Positions 37,434-47,147 of a stretch of 64,000 nucleotides of DNA are shown in pieces. The DNA is from Acidobacteriota bacterium (GTDB taxonomy: Bacteria > Acidobacteriota > UBA4820): assembly GCA_029559035.1 (NCBI GenBank), contig JAKQCT010000003.1:1-64000 (forward strand), in the 5' to 3' direction. The position numbers and the translations under genes were made by a program. Every line of letters begins with the position of its first letter. Position 1 is the first letter of the stretch. The notes beneath the pieces were generated by a model. It saw only the letters and a program-made list of their open reading frames with translations. It searched no databases and was not told the DNA's origin.

Positions 37434-38039
37434 ATGATCACATGCCCGTGGTGCGGAACAAGCTATCTCGAATTCCTGCCGAGCTGTCGTAAATGCGGCG
37501 GGCCGCTTCCGCCCGAACCAAAGGAGGATGAGCGGCAGGAAAGCGTCCCGACACCGCCCCCGCCGCCGCGGACGATTTCGAACAGCTATGGCCTCAAACT
37601 TATGATGACCGACGGCTGGTTCATCGGTGCGGCGATCATCGGTTTTATCGGCGGAGTTTTCACGATCGTGGGGATCGTCCTTACCGTTCTTGTGATAACC
37701 GCCTTCGTCGGAATCCCCTTCCTCCTCCTGGGCCTGGGAATGTTCGGGGGAGGCGTAGGGGTTGTAGCCTGGAGGTACGGAAAGACTCAGAAGATCCTTG
37801 AAGTCATGAGGAACGGTTTTTCAACCGAGGGGAGGATCGTCAGCGTGGAGATGAACACGATGGTGCAGGTGAACGGGCGCAACCCGTGGACGATAACCTA
37901 TGAATTCCCGTCGTCGAACGGCTCCCTGCAGGGTTCGGTTTCAACCCTGAACACGCCCTCCCTGCGTCCCGACCAGCGCGTCTGCGTCTTGTATCTTCCG
38001 CAAACGCCCGAGCACAACGTCCTTTATCCGCATCCGTAG
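37434..38039 (+). CDS. Zinc-ribbon membrane protein (DUF3592-like C-terminus)
   Basis: MITCPWCGTSYLEFLPSCRKCGGPLPPE; TM pair; TEGRIVSVEMNTMVQVNGRNPWTITYEF. Confidence 0.65.
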   Translation: MITCPWCGTSYLEFLPSCRKCGGPLPPEPKEDERQESVPTPPPPPRTISNSYGLKLMMTDGWFIGAAIIGFIGGVFTIVGIVLTVLVITAFVGIPFLLLGLGMFGGGVGVVAWRYGKTQKILEVMRNGFSTEGRIVSVEMNTMVQVNGRNPWTITYEFPSSNGSLQGSVSTLNTPSLRPDQRVCVLYLPQTPEHNVLYPHP

Positions 38040-38051
38040 GAGGGGGGGACC

Positions 38052-38522
38052 ATGTCGGAACAGAAAGCCTACTCTCCCAAAGTCCACCCCGGGCTGACAT
38101 TCGTGATCCTGTTGGGGCTTTGCTACTGGGCGCAGTGGCTTTATCCGCTCTCCTTTCCGGAGAAGGTCCAGGATCATAGGTTTTGGTTCGCGGGAGCTTG
38201 CCTGTCGATCGGCACTATCATAGGCGGACTGGCCTTCATGGCGATGAAAAAATGCGGAACGCCGGTCGAGCCGGGATCGGAAGCTGACAAGCTCGTCACA
38301 TGCGGCCTTTTCAGGTTTTCAAGGAACCCCCTCTACATCGCCCTGCTTTTCTGGTCGCTCGCCTTCGCGGGTTTCTCGGGATCTTTCTGGTTCATCTTCG
38401 GGACCCTTTACCTTTTCTTCGTTCTGAATTTCATGGTGATCCCGCAGGAGGAAAAATACCTTCTCAAGAGGTTCGGCGCGGAATACGAAGAATACAGGAA
38501 GAAAGTCAGGCGTTGGGTTTGA
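38052..38522 (+). CDS. Isoprenylcysteine carboxyl methyltransferase / phospholipid methyltransferase family
   Basis: LVTCGLFRFSRNPLYIALLFWSLAFA...VIPQEEKYLLKRFGAEYEEYRKKVRRWV. Confidence 0.85.
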   Translation: MSEQKAYSPKVHPGLTFVILLGLCYWAQWLYPLSFPEKVQDHRFWFAGACLSIGTIIGGLAFMAMKKCGTPVEPGSEADKLVTCGLFRFSRNPLYIALLFWSLAFAGFSGSFWFIFGTLYLFFVLNFMVIPQEEKYLLKRFGAEYEEYRKKVRRWV

Positions 38523-38864
38523 ACGGCTCGTCGGGCATTTAATCCGCCCGCTCAGCGATCTCAGGTGGTTTCGCAAGAGTCACGCGCATCAAGAATTGAA
38601 AACTGAAGATTAAAAACACTTTAACTGCAGAAGGGTCACAAGTTTTTTTCAATCCTTGCTTTTTACTTTTCAATACGAACAAAAATGTTCGACCTCAAGG
38701 TCGATAATGGCCGCAGAAAAAAGTTCAGGCCTGAAGTTTAACAGGGAAAAGGGTTTCATAACCTTCCGTTTCTCTTTTTTCGAGTCAATTGCAAATCCGG
38801 TGTCCGAAACAAGCGTTCCGTTGTCGTATGTCAGTGAGTTGGGGCGATTTTATTCGGGCAATAA

Positions 38865-38907
38865 TAAGAGCCTATCCGGAAATAAGACAAGGCCGCGACG
38901 GCAGGCG
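38865..38907 (+). repeat. Solitary copy of the MITE-like terminal repeat
   Basis: TAAGAGCCTATCCGGAAATAAGACAAGGCCGCGACGGCAGGCG, matching both ends of 7644-7918. Confidence 0.75.
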
Positions 38908-39684
38908 TCACATTCTGGCGCTTTCGTCCGTGTTGTTCCGTCTCCCTCCCAGCCTCGTCAGCACTTTTCTCATCAGTACCCTGCGTTGCCTTATGGCGAG
39001 GTCGAGAGGCGTGGCGTTGTTGAAGTTCTGCGCGTTTATCTTCGCGCCGCTCTTGACCAGCAGTTCGGCGATGTCCACGTTTCCCTTTACTGCGGCGCAA
39101 TGGAGTGCCGTCGTTCCGTCCTGGGACTTGGCGTTCACGTCAGCCCCCTTTTCTATAAGGAACCGGGCTATCTCGATGTGCTCCGTTTTTTCGTTTGCCA
39201 CCCGCATGATCGGTGTCATGCCTATCTTGTCCCTGTTGTTGATGTCCGCCCCCCTGCCGCAAAGGAATTTCACGCACTCGAGGCGGCCTTCCTGGATCGC
39301 GTAAACGAGAGGCGTGAACCCGAGGTAATTCCTGGCGTCCAGCTTGGCGCCGTTCTTAAGCAGAAGGTCGGCGATCTCGACGGAACCGGCAGTGGCGGCC
39401 GAATGAAGGGGGGTGTCGTCGAATTTGTTGCCCGTTGAGACGCCGGCCCCTCTTTTCAACAAAAGCTGGACTATCTCGAGAGAGCCGGAGCCAGCAGCGT
39501 AGAATAGAGGAGTGTTGTTGTACTTGTCCTTGGAATTCACTCCGGCCTTGTTGGCGAGGGCCGTCTTGACTCCCTCCGAGTCCCCGTTCTTCGCCGATTC
39601 CAGGAGACGGTCGTCCCACTGTCCGGCCAGGCATGCCAACGACAACACCGCGAAAAGCGCCGAAACGAGCAGTTTCCTGATCAC
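38908..39684 (-). CDS. Secreted ankyrin-repeat protein
   Basis: GTG start after GAGAGGG; MIRKLLVSALFAVLSLACLAG signal; repeated GxTPLxxAxxxGxxxxxxxLLxxGAxxxx units. Confidence 0.85.
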   Translation of the reverse strand: MIRKLLVSALFAVLSLACLAGQWDDRLLESAKNGDSEGVKTALANKAGVNSKDKYNNTPLFYAAGSGSLEIVQLLLKRGAGVSTGNKFDDTPLHSAATAGSVEIADLLLKNGAKLDARNYLGFTPLVYAIQEGRLECVKFLCGRGADINNRDKIGMTPIMRVANEKTEHIEIARFLIEKGADVNAKSQDGTTALHCAAVKGNVDIAELLVKSGAKINAQNFNNATPLDLAIRQRRVLMRKVLTRLGGRRNNTDESARM

Positions 39685-40228
39685 CGTGCCCTCTCTTTCT
39701 CGCAACGCTTCCACTATAAGGCAACAATCAGGCATCGTCAATATTTCCTGAAGCACGGGACTCCACCGGGACAAAGAAAATGCCCTGCGGATACTTCGGT
39801 ACGAAATTTGATCACTACTCGAACGCGGTACCTTGAAAACATATCCCTTAATTCCGCAGGGCGACCATACTTATGTATCCCGGAAAGGAATTTGTCAAGG
39901 CGGAAAAAACCCGGGTGGATCGAAAATTGAAAAATCTGAGAATATCAACAGGGATCAACAGGAAAAAAAGATGGCAGACAAAAATTGCATTGAATGTTAT
40001 AAAAAGCAGAAGCTAAAGTTGAGGGTGGAATTTCCTTGTTGATCTTGCTGCCTTCATGACTTCCCAGCTTTATAGCTTCCCCGGCTGCCGTGCGTGCATT
40101 CTTCGCATTCATCTGTTCGACCGGCCCGAATAATAACACGTGACTCCCTTACATCATACAATAGAACACCATTTTCGGACACCGAACTTGACAAATAAGG
40201 CAGAATTAGGCTGATTCCCGTCGGCTGA

Positions 40229-41623
40229 TCAATAGATATCTTCTATGACGCGCATACCTTTCCATTTGCCTCTCGAAAACCTCAGGAGGAAAACGATACC
40301 CAGCAGGCTCGCTTCGACGGTCAGTATGGTCCAGATGGCGTAAAGCCCCGCGCCGAACCACGAGATCGCCGCGGCCACGGGGAGCGCGAGGACGAACACC
40401 GTCATCGCGGCCATCACTTTGATGATGAACCGGGTGTCGCCGGCTCCCTTCAGGGTTCCGGAGAAGACGATGTTCAGGGTGTCGAAAATGGTGTATGCGG
40501 CGATGAACCTTAGAAGGACCACCGCGTGGGAGCGGATCTCGATGAACCCTTCCGGGTCGCCCGCCGTGAAGGGCATGATGAAGAGGTCGGGCATAAGGAC
40601 GTACATCAGGCTGAATACCGAAGCGTACGCCAGCGTGAAATAGAGCCCCGACCAGGTGGCCCGTGACGCGCGGGCGGGGTCTTTTTCGCCGAGAGCCTGC
40701 CCGACAAGCACCGAGACTCCGAGCCCGAAGCCCAGCATCGGCATGAAAGCGAGGTTGTTGATATTGAAGGCGATGGTCGTGGCTGCAAGTTCTTCCGCCC
40801 CCAGTTTGCCGACAAGGAGCAGGAAGATCGCGTAGCCGGCGATCTCCATGAAGGTCTGGGCGCCTGCCGGGAACCCGAACCGCAGGAGTCTCAGAAAAAG
40901 AGCCTTGTCCGGCTTCCAGCGTCCGAAGAACGGGGCCCGTTCACGGTATTCGCGCCTTCCCATCAGCAGAAGGTAGAACAGGCAGGGGACGAGAAGCGAA
41001 ATGTTTGTAGCCACTGCCGCGCCCTTGACGCCCCACCTCGGAAAACCCATGCTCCCGAAGATCAGGCCGTAGTCGAGGTAGAGATGGACGAGGGTCGCGA
41101 GGATGTTCGCCGCGAGGATCGGCCAGGTCCTGCCCTGCCCGGAGAAGTAGCCCGCGAGCGCCGCTCCGGCGATGGCGGGGAAAGCTCCCCAGCAGATCGT
41201 CGTGTAATATTCCGTTTCGTACGTCGAGACCAGTGCCGGATGGCCGATCCACTCGAAAAAGCTTTTTGCGAAAGGCGCGGTGGCCAGAATCAGCAGGGAA
41301 CCCGCGAGGGAGATGTAAAGTCCCTGCCATACGGAAGGGCCTATCGATCCTTCGCGTTTCGCCCCGTAATACTGCGCCACGAAGGTCGAGACATAACCGG
41401 CGGTCCCCACGAAGACGCTCATCAGCGCTATCTGAAGCACCCCCGCGGCCATCGCCGCGGCGATCGCCTCCGGCGCGTACCACGAAAGGAAGAGCCTGTC
41501 GATGAAATGCTGCAGGGAGGCCGAAGACGCTGAGAGGATCAGCGGAAAACTGACGACGATGAACTCTTTCCAGCCGCCCGGCTGGCTCCATTGCCGCTTG
41601 AGTCCCGAGATGGCATCAGCCAT
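40229..41623 (-). CDS. MATE-family efflux transporter
   Basis: Twelve-TM layout; LILSASSASLQHFIDRLFLSWY; GLGVSVLVGQALGEKDPARASR. ATG 41623 preceded by AGGAGGGG. Confidence 0.88.
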   Translation of the reverse strand: MADAISGLKRQWSQPGGWKEFIVVSFPLILSASSASLQHFIDRLFLSWYAPEAIAAAMAAGVLQIALMSVFVGTAGYVSTFVAQYYGAKREGSIGPSVWQGLYISLAGSLLILATAPFAKSFFEWIGHPALVSTYETEYYTTICWGAFPAIAGAALAGYFSGQGRTWPILAANILATLVHLYLDYGLIFGSMGFPRWGVKGAAVATNISLLVPCLFYLLLMGRREYRERAPFFGRWKPDKALFLRLLRFGFPAGAQTFMEIAGYAIFLLLVGKLGAEELAATTIAFNINNLAFMPMLGFGLGVSVLVGQALGEKDPARASRATWSGLYFTLAYASVFSLMYVLMPDLFIMPFTAGDPEGFIEIRSHAVVLLRFIAAYTIFDTLNIVFSGTLKGAGDTRFIIKVMAAMTVFVLALPVAAAISWFGAGLYAIWTILTVEASLLGIVFLLRFSRGKWKGMRVIEDIY

Positions 41624-41870
41624 ACCGCCTACCCCTCCTGCCCCCACGAAAGTGTTCCGCGGGCATGATGAAAGACTAGCATAACATCCGCGCGCCATTT
41701 TACTGAAAAAGTCAGGAGGCGGACCGACCCGGAAGGGATCCTCTTATCATCCGGCCGTGTTGTTTTTCCTTTCCAAAAGCAGGGTAGTGTCCGTGAGGGG
41801 TTTTCATCCGGAGACTGAATCGGGGTATAGTATTATTTTGAACCGTTCTTTTATGAAGGGAGACGATCCG

Positions 41871-42404
41871 ATGCCTGAAAGGTTGGGAAAAAGCTTCGCT
41901 CTGATACTCGTGGTCGTTATGCTCGCGGGCCTTGCCGGCAACATCCCGACGAAGGCCGGGAACAAGCCGATGTCGCTCTCGGACGCCATCGCCAAGGTGA
42001 AATGGTTCCAGGACCTCAAGAGCGAGGAAAAGGAATCCCTGAAGTCCGTCGCCTCGATACGCCGCGCGAAAGCGGGGGAGAAGATCATCGAGCAGGGCAA
42101 GAGCACTAAGAAGATAATCGTCGTCCTTGACGGAAAGGCCCAAGTGCTCGTCGACGGCAAGGAGGTCGCTATCCTGACGGGAGAGTTCATCGTGGGCGAG
42201 ATAGAGTTCCTCGACATGTCTCCTGCGAGCGCGGACGTGATCCTTCAGCAGGACGCGGACATCATCGAGATGGGCAACCTGGCTCTTTATTCATTGATGG
42301 ACAAGGAGCCGCGAATCGGGTACCTGCTGATGGCGGAGCTCGCAAGGCTAGAGGCGGAGCGCCTGCGCCTGACGAACCTGAGGTGGAAGGCCGTAGGGAA
42401 CTGA
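41871..42404 (+). CDS. Signal-peptide/TM-bearing cyclic-nucleotide-binding-like domain protein
   Basis: LGKSFALILVVVMLAGLAGNIP leader, then WFQDLKSEEKESLKSVASIRRAKAGEKIIEQGKSTKKIIVVLDGKAQVLVDGKEVAILTGEFIVGEIEFLD. Confidence 0.7.
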   Translation: MPERLGKSFALILVVVMLAGLAGNIPTKAGNKPMSLSDAIAKVKWFQDLKSEEKESLKSVASIRRAKAGEKIIEQGKSTKKIIVVLDGKAQVLVDGKEVAILTGEFIVGEIEFLDMSPASADVILQQDADIIEMGNLALYSLMDKEPRIGYLLMAELARLEAERLRLTNLRWKAVGN

Positions 42405-42506
42405 GCCCGACGCCGGGGACTATCGGGATTTCGGCGATCCATTTTTAAGATAAGGGGTTGACCGGGCGGTGCATGAGTGGAATTTTGTCCACTAAAAATT
42501 CTTAAT

Positions 42507-43736
42507 TCAAGACCTGACCCCATAGTTTTTATCGATGAACGATTCGATCCTGCGGAACATCTCTCCCGCGAGCCTTTCGAGGCCGCCCCTGACCGCCGCG
42601 ACCTCTTTGCCCTTCTCGAAGATCATGCTCGAGGGGTTCTCGTTCCTGCCGGGAAGAGAGATGCCGATGTCGGCCGCCTTCGATTCTCCGGGGCCGTTCA
42701 CGATGCATCCCATGACGGCGATCTTCAGGTTCTCGACGCCCTTCCTCTTCTTCTGCCATTCCGGCGCCCGTTCCCTGACGAAGGCTTCGATCCTGAAGGC
42801 GAGCTGCCTGTAAAGGTCGCCCGAGGTCCTTCCGCATCCGGGGCACGAGATTATCCTCGGCGAGAAATGCCTGATGTCGAGGGATTCGAGGATCTCCTTC
42901 GCGGCGTAAACCTCGTCCCGCCTGTCCCCTCCGGGAGCGGGTGTGAGAGAGACCCTCACCGTTTCGCCGATCCCTTCCGAGAGAAGGACTCCCGCGGCGA
43001 CCGAAGACCAGACGATCCCCTTCATCCCTCCGCCCGCTTCCGTCAGTCCGAGATGGAAGGGCTGGTCCGTTCTTTCCGCGAGCCTCCTGTAAAGGTATAT
43101 GAGGTCGTTCGGCTCGGTGGTCTTGCAGGAAAGGACGACCTGGTTCTTTTTGAGCCCCGCTTCGAAAGCCATATCGAGCGATGAAAGAACCGAGGCGATC
43201 ATGGCTTCGAGAAGGAGCTTGTCTTCGGGGGTCTTTTTCTTTTTTTTCGCGTTCGATCTTTCGAGCTTCGAGAGAAGCTCTTCATCTACCGAGCCTGAAT
43301 TGACGCCGATCCGGACGGCCTTCTTCAGCTTTTTCGCTATGGCGCAGATTTCGAAGAAATGCTCCCTTCGCGAGTCCCCCTTGCCCGTGTTGCCCGGGTT
43401 GATCCTGAACTTGTCGAGAGCCGCGGCGGCTTCGGGATTGTTCTCGAGAAGAATGTGGCCGTTGTAGTGAAAATCACCGATAAGAGGCGCGCCGCAGCCT
43501 TTTATAAGAAGCTCTCTCTTTATCTTCGGGACGGCCTTAGCCGCTTCGGGGGTGTTGACGGTGATCCTGAGCAGTTCCGACCCGGCATGCCAGAGCGAGA
43601 GCAGTTGTTCGACGGTGGAGCTAACATCCGAAGTGTCGGTGTCGGCCATCGACTGCACGCGGACAGGGTTCCTACCGCCTATGCCGATGTTGCCGACGGG
43701 AACTTCCGTTGTTTTTCGGGACCCGGTGGTTCTCAC
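42507..43736 (-). CDS. ispG: (E)-4-hydroxy-3-methylbut-2-enyl-diphosphate synthase
   Basis: IGGRNPVRVQSMADTDTSDV; FRINPGN; SCPGCGRTSGDL; MGCIVNGPGESKAADIGISLPG. GTG 43736 lies 1 nt after the etfA stop. Confidence 0.95.
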   Translation of the reverse strand: MRTTGSRKTTEVPVGNIGIGGRNPVRVQSMADTDTSDVSSTVEQLLSLWHAGSELLRITVNTPEAAKAVPKIKRELLIKGCGAPLIGDFHYNGHILLENNPEAAAALDKFRINPGNTGKGDSRREHFFEICAIAKKLKKAVRIGVNSGSVDEELLSKLERSNAKKKKKTPEDKLLLEAMIASVLSSLDMAFEAGLKKNQVVLSCKTTEPNDLIYLYRRLAERTDQPFHLGLTEAGGGMKGIVWSSVAAGVLLSEGIGETVRVSLTPAPGGDRRDEVYAAKEILESLDIRHFSPRIISCPGCGRTSGDLYRQLAFRIEAFVRERAPEWQKKRKGVENLKIAVMGCIVNGPGESKAADIGISLPGRNENPSSMIFEKGKEVAAVRGGLERLAGEMFRRIESFIDKNYGVRS

Positions 43737-43737
43737 T

Positions 43738-44715
43738 TCAGCCCTGTTCTTTGAGGGCTTTGATTTCCTTTGTGAGAAGAGGGACCACTTCGAAGAGGTC
43801 TCCGAGGACGCCGTAAGTCGCGACCGAGAAGATCGGCGCGTCCTTGTCCTTGTTGATCGCCACGATAACCTTCGAGGAGGACATCCCCGCAAGGTGCTGG
43901 ATGGCGCCCGAAATGCCGCAGGCGACATAGAGCGACGGCGAAACGACCTTTCCCGTCTGCCCGACCTGGTGGGCATGAGGAACCCAGCCGGCATCGACGG
44001 CGGCCCTCGAAGCCCCCATGGCGCCGCCGAGCGTCTTGGCCAGTTCGGCGATCATCGGGAAGTTCTCGGGGCCTTTCATGCCGCGCCCGCCGGAAACGAT
44101 TATGTCCGCTTCCGCCACGTCGAGAAGTTCTCCCGAGCCTTTTTCAATGCCTTCGACGACCGAGCTATTCAGCCCGTCGACGGCGGGAACGGAAGATTCG
44201 ACTGCGGCTTCCGCGGATTCTTCCGCGAACGGAAAAACGTTTGGCCTTAGAGTCGCGACGAAAGGATGGCCTGCGACGGGTGACACCTTCTGCATCGCCT
44301 TGCCGGAGAAGATCGGCCTGGTGAAAACGGCTGTATCGCCGTCGGCTTCCGCCGCGACCGCGTCGGACACGAGCCCGGCGTCGAGGTAGGCGGCCGTGAG
44401 AGGGGCGATATCCTTCCCCATGGCGGTCGCCGAGAAAAAGACCGCGTCGGCCTTCATGTTCTTTGCCGTTTCAGCCGCCGCCTTGGCGTACAACGAGTTC
44501 GAGATCTTCGCGAAGGCGTCGCCATCCACGGCCACCGCCTTCCTGACCCCCGCCCTGCCCGCGGTTTTCGCGGCATCGGCAATATTCTTTCCTATGAAAA
44601 GCCCGGTGACCTCTCCGCCGGTTTTCTCCGCGAGCTTCTTTGCCGCGGAGGCGGCCTCGAGGGAGGATTTCTTTATCTGTCCGTCGCGCACTTCGAAATA
44701 GACGAGAATGTTCAT
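43738..44715 (-). CDS. etfA: Electron transfer flavoprotein subunit alpha
   Basis: [74 protein letters not shown]. Confidence 0.96.
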   Translation of the reverse strand: MNILVYFEVRDGQIKKSSLEAASAAKKLAEKTGGEVTGLFIGKNIADAAKTAGRAGVRKAVAVDGDAFAKISNSLYAKAAAETAKNMKADAVFFSATAMGKDIAPLTAAYLDAGLVSDAVAAEADGDTAVFTRPIFSGKAMQKVSPVAGHPFVATLRPNVFPFAEESAEAAVESSVPAVDGLNSSVVEGIEKGSGELLDVAEADIIVSGGRGMKGPENFPMIAELAKTLGGAMGASRAAVDAGWVPHAHQVGQTGKVVSPSLYVACGISGAIQHLAGMSSSKVIVAINKDKDAPIFSVATYGVLGDLFEVVPLLTKEIKALKEQG

Positions 44716-44724
44716 GGCGGCCTC

Positions 44725-45510
44725 CTAGAAAACCTTCGCTTCTTCGTGGAGAAGCTTGACCAGTTCTTTGGCCTGGGCGGCGGGTTCGCCTTCGATCACT
44801 CGTCCCTGGGGCCTTGGCGGAGGGGCGGCGTAGCCCCTCGATACTACCTTGTTTGCCTTCGGCCCCGCGCTGTTCTCGTCGAATCCGAGGTCTTTCGCGG
44901 TGAGGGTCTTTACCTCTTTCTTCTTGGCGGCCATGATCCCCTTGAGGCTCGGGTATCTCGGTTCGTTGAGCCCCTTCTGGCAGGTGACGAGCGCCGGGAG
45001 AGGGAAGGAAAGGAGCTCAAGCCCGCCCTCGATCTCCCTCTTCGCCTTCGCCGAGTTGTTCTCGATCTCGAGCGAGGTGACGACGGCGGCGACGGGGATG
45101 CCGAGAATGGCGGCAACCATTGAGCCGACGGCCTGGCTGTCTCCTCCCACGCCCTGCTTTCCCGCGAGGACCAGGTCGAACTGCTCCGAGGAGAGCGCCT
45201 TCGCGATCACCTTGGCGGTGGAAAGGGCGTCGAGGTCGCCGAAGAGCGGGTCACTTATGAGGACCGCGCTGTCCGCGCCCATCGCCATCGCCTGCCTCAG
45301 GCTCTTGGTGGAATCTTCTCCGCCCATGGTGAGCGCCACCACTTCGCCGCCGAACTTCTCTTTCAGCTTGAGGCCTTCTTCGACCGCGAACTCGTCGTAT
45401 GGGCTTATCACCCAGTTGTCGCCGAGGAATTCGAGCGAACCGCCGTCGGGACCGATCTTGACCCTAGTCTCGGTATCACGGACATGCTTGATCAGGACGT
45501 AAATTTTCAT
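44725..45510 (-). CDS. etfB: Electron transfer flavoprotein subunit beta
   Basis: MKIYVLIKHVRDTETRVKI; NWVISPYDEFAVEEGLKLKE; LVLAGKQGVGGDSQAVGSMVAAIL. Confidence 0.96.
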   Translation of the reverse strand: MKIYVLIKHVRDTETRVKIGPDGGSLEFLGDNWVISPYDEFAVEEGLKLKEKFGGEVVALTMGGEDSTKSLRQAMAMGADSAVLISDPLFGDLDALSTAKVIAKALSSEQFDLVLAGKQGVGGDSQAVGSMVAAILGIPVAAVVTSLEIENNSAKAKREIEGGLELLSFPLPALVTCQKGLNEPRYPSLKGIMAAKKKEVKTLTAKDLGFDENSAGPKANKVVSRGYAAPPPRPQGRVIEGEPAAQAKELVKLLHEEAKVF

Positions 45511-45531
45511 TTTTTACCTCTGCGGGATGGG

Positions 45532-46767
45532 TTATTCTTCAAAACGGGAGAAAACAAGACAAGCGTTGGTGCCCCCGAACCCGAAGGAATTCGTCAGGAC
45601 ATGGTTGATCCTGTGAGGCCGCGAAATCTTGGGTACATAGTCCAGGTCGCAGTTCGGGTCGGGAGTCTGAATGTTGATGGTGGGAGGCAGAGTGTTGTCC
45701 AGAAGGGAGTGAATGCAGACTATCGACTCCACCGCGCCCGCCGCGCCTAGAAGATGGCCGAACTCGCTCTTTGAGGACGATACGGCAGGAGGATTCTCGC
45801 CGAAGGTCCTCTTGACGGCGAGGGTCTCGACCTTGTCCCCGTGCGGAGTGGCCGTCCCGTGGGCGTTGATGTAATCTATCTGCTCGGGCCTGAGGCCGGA
45901 GTCCTTCAGTACGTTCTTCATGACTCTCATCGGACCGTCACCGTCTTCCGATGGGGCGCTTATGTGGTAGGCATCGCCGGACTGGCCGAACCCGGTCAGC
46001 TCGCAGATGATCTTCGCCCCCCTTTTCCTCGCGTGCTCGAGTTCTTCGAGGATCAGGACGCCCGCTCCTTCGCCCATGACGAAGCCGTCCCTGTTCAGGT
46101 CGTAAGGCCTGGAAGCCGTAGCCGGGTCGTCGTTGCGGGTGGAAAGGGCTCCCATCGAGGAGAATCCGGCGATTGAGAGGGGCGTTATCGCCGCTTCGGC
46201 TCCTCCCGAGATCATGACATCTGCTTCGCCGTACTGGATGGACCTGTAAGACATGCCTATCGAATGGGCGGATGTCGCGCATGCAGTGACCGTGGAGAAG
46301 TTTGGGCCCTTCGCGCCGTATTTGATGGAAACCAGACCGCTGGCCATGTTGATGATGATCCCGGGAATAAAGAAAGGCGTCACCCTGGACGGGCCCTTTT
46401 CGAGGAGCACCCTGAAGACATCCTCGATCATGTTCAGCCCGCCGATGCCAGAGCCAATCGCCACACCGATGTTTTCGGCGTTCTCGGGAGTGATCTGCAG
46501 TCCCGACATTTTCATGGCTTCTTCCGAGGCGACCAAGGCGAACTGGATGAACCTGTCGACCCTCCTTGCCTCTTTCTTGTCCATGTGGTTCAGGGGGTCG
46601 AAGCCTTTGACCTCGGCGGCGATCTTGGCGGGCATGTTGGAGGCGTCGAAAAGCGTTATGGCGCCAACGCCGTTGACGCCGTTCTTCACGCTTTCCCAGG
46701 TCTCGGGGGCTGTCTTTCCCACGGGGGTGATCGCTCCGACCCCCGTCACTACTACTCTTCTTTTCAA
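45532..46767 (-). CDS. fabF: Beta-ketoacyl-ACP synthase II
   Basis: MKRRVVVTGVGAITPVGKTAPETW; TACATSAHSIGMSYRSIQYGEADVMISGG; NAHGTATPHGD; NSFGFGGTNACLV. Confidence 0.97.
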   Translation of the reverse strand: MKRRVVVTGVGAITPVGKTAPETWESVKNGVNGVGAITLFDASNMPAKIAAEVKGFDPLNHMDKKEARRVDRFIQFALVASEEAMKMSGLQITPENAENIGVAIGSGIGGLNMIEDVFRVLLEKGPSRVTPFFIPGIIINMASGLVSIKYGAKGPNFSTVTACATSAHSIGMSYRSIQYGEADVMISGGAEAAITPLSIAGFSSMGALSTRNDDPATASRPYDLNRDGFVMGEGAGVLILEELEHARKRGAKIICELTGFGQSGDAYHISAPSEDGDGPMRVMKNVLKDSGLRPEQIDYINAHGTATPHGDKVETLAVKRTFGENPPAVSSSKSEFGHLLGAAGAVESIVCIHSLLDNTLPPTINIQTPDPNCDLDYVPKISRPHRINHVLTNSFGFGGTNACLVFSRFEE

Positions 46768-46778
46768 TTCAGTACCGC

Positions 46779-47018
46779 TCAGTTCTTTCCGGTATGGGCC
46801 TTGATATAATCGATGGCGGCCTGTACCGTCTGGATCTTCTCGGCCTCTTCGTCCGAGATCTCGATGCCGAACTCCTCTTCAAGCGCCATGATGAGTTCGA
46901 CCGTGTCCAGGGAGTCGGCGCCGAGGTCGTTGATAAAGGAAGCTTCGGTCTTTACCTGGGCTTCTTCCACGCTCAACTGATCCGCGATTATGTGTTTGAC
47001 TTTTTCTTCAATGCTCAT
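46779..47018 (-). CDS. acpP: Acyl carrier protein
   Basis: [54 protein letters not shown]. Confidence 0.98.
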   Translation of the reverse strand: MSIEEKVKHIIADQLSVEEAQVKTEASFINDLGADSLDTVELIMALEEEFGIEISDEEAEKIQTVQAAIDYIKAHTGKN

Positions 47019-47046
47019 ATTATCTCCTTCCTAAAAACGAATGGCT

Positions 47047-47075
47047 ATTCTACAAAACCTTTTCAAAAAATTCAA
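47047..47075 (-). promoter_or_regulatory. Sigma-70-like promoter for acpP-fabF
   Basis: Minus strand TTGAAT (47075-47070), 17-nt spacer, TAGAAT (47052-47047), then SD AGGAAGGAG before ATG. Confidence 0.5.
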
Positions 47076-47147
47076 GTTCTCCGTGCAAGAATGTCCGTTT
47101 CGTTGTAAAATACGCCCTCGGCGCTGAACGCGTTTGAAGGAGTCAAT

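Noticed and set aside
39780-39860. CCCTGCGG...CCGCAGGG inverted repeat as a possible riboswitch
   Set aside because: Only an 8-bp long-range pairing; no recognisable conserved riboswitch core and no suitably oriented downstream gene.
40187-40206. ACTTGACAAATAAGG, identical to the rplU -35 region, as an antisense promoter into the MATE gene
   Set aside because: The perfect -35 is followed by a poor -10 (CTGATT); not supportable without transcript data.
43737-43994. N-terminal extension of IspG in the track
   Set aside because: Arg/Ser-rich out-of-frame reading of etfA; IspG homology begins near GTG 43736.
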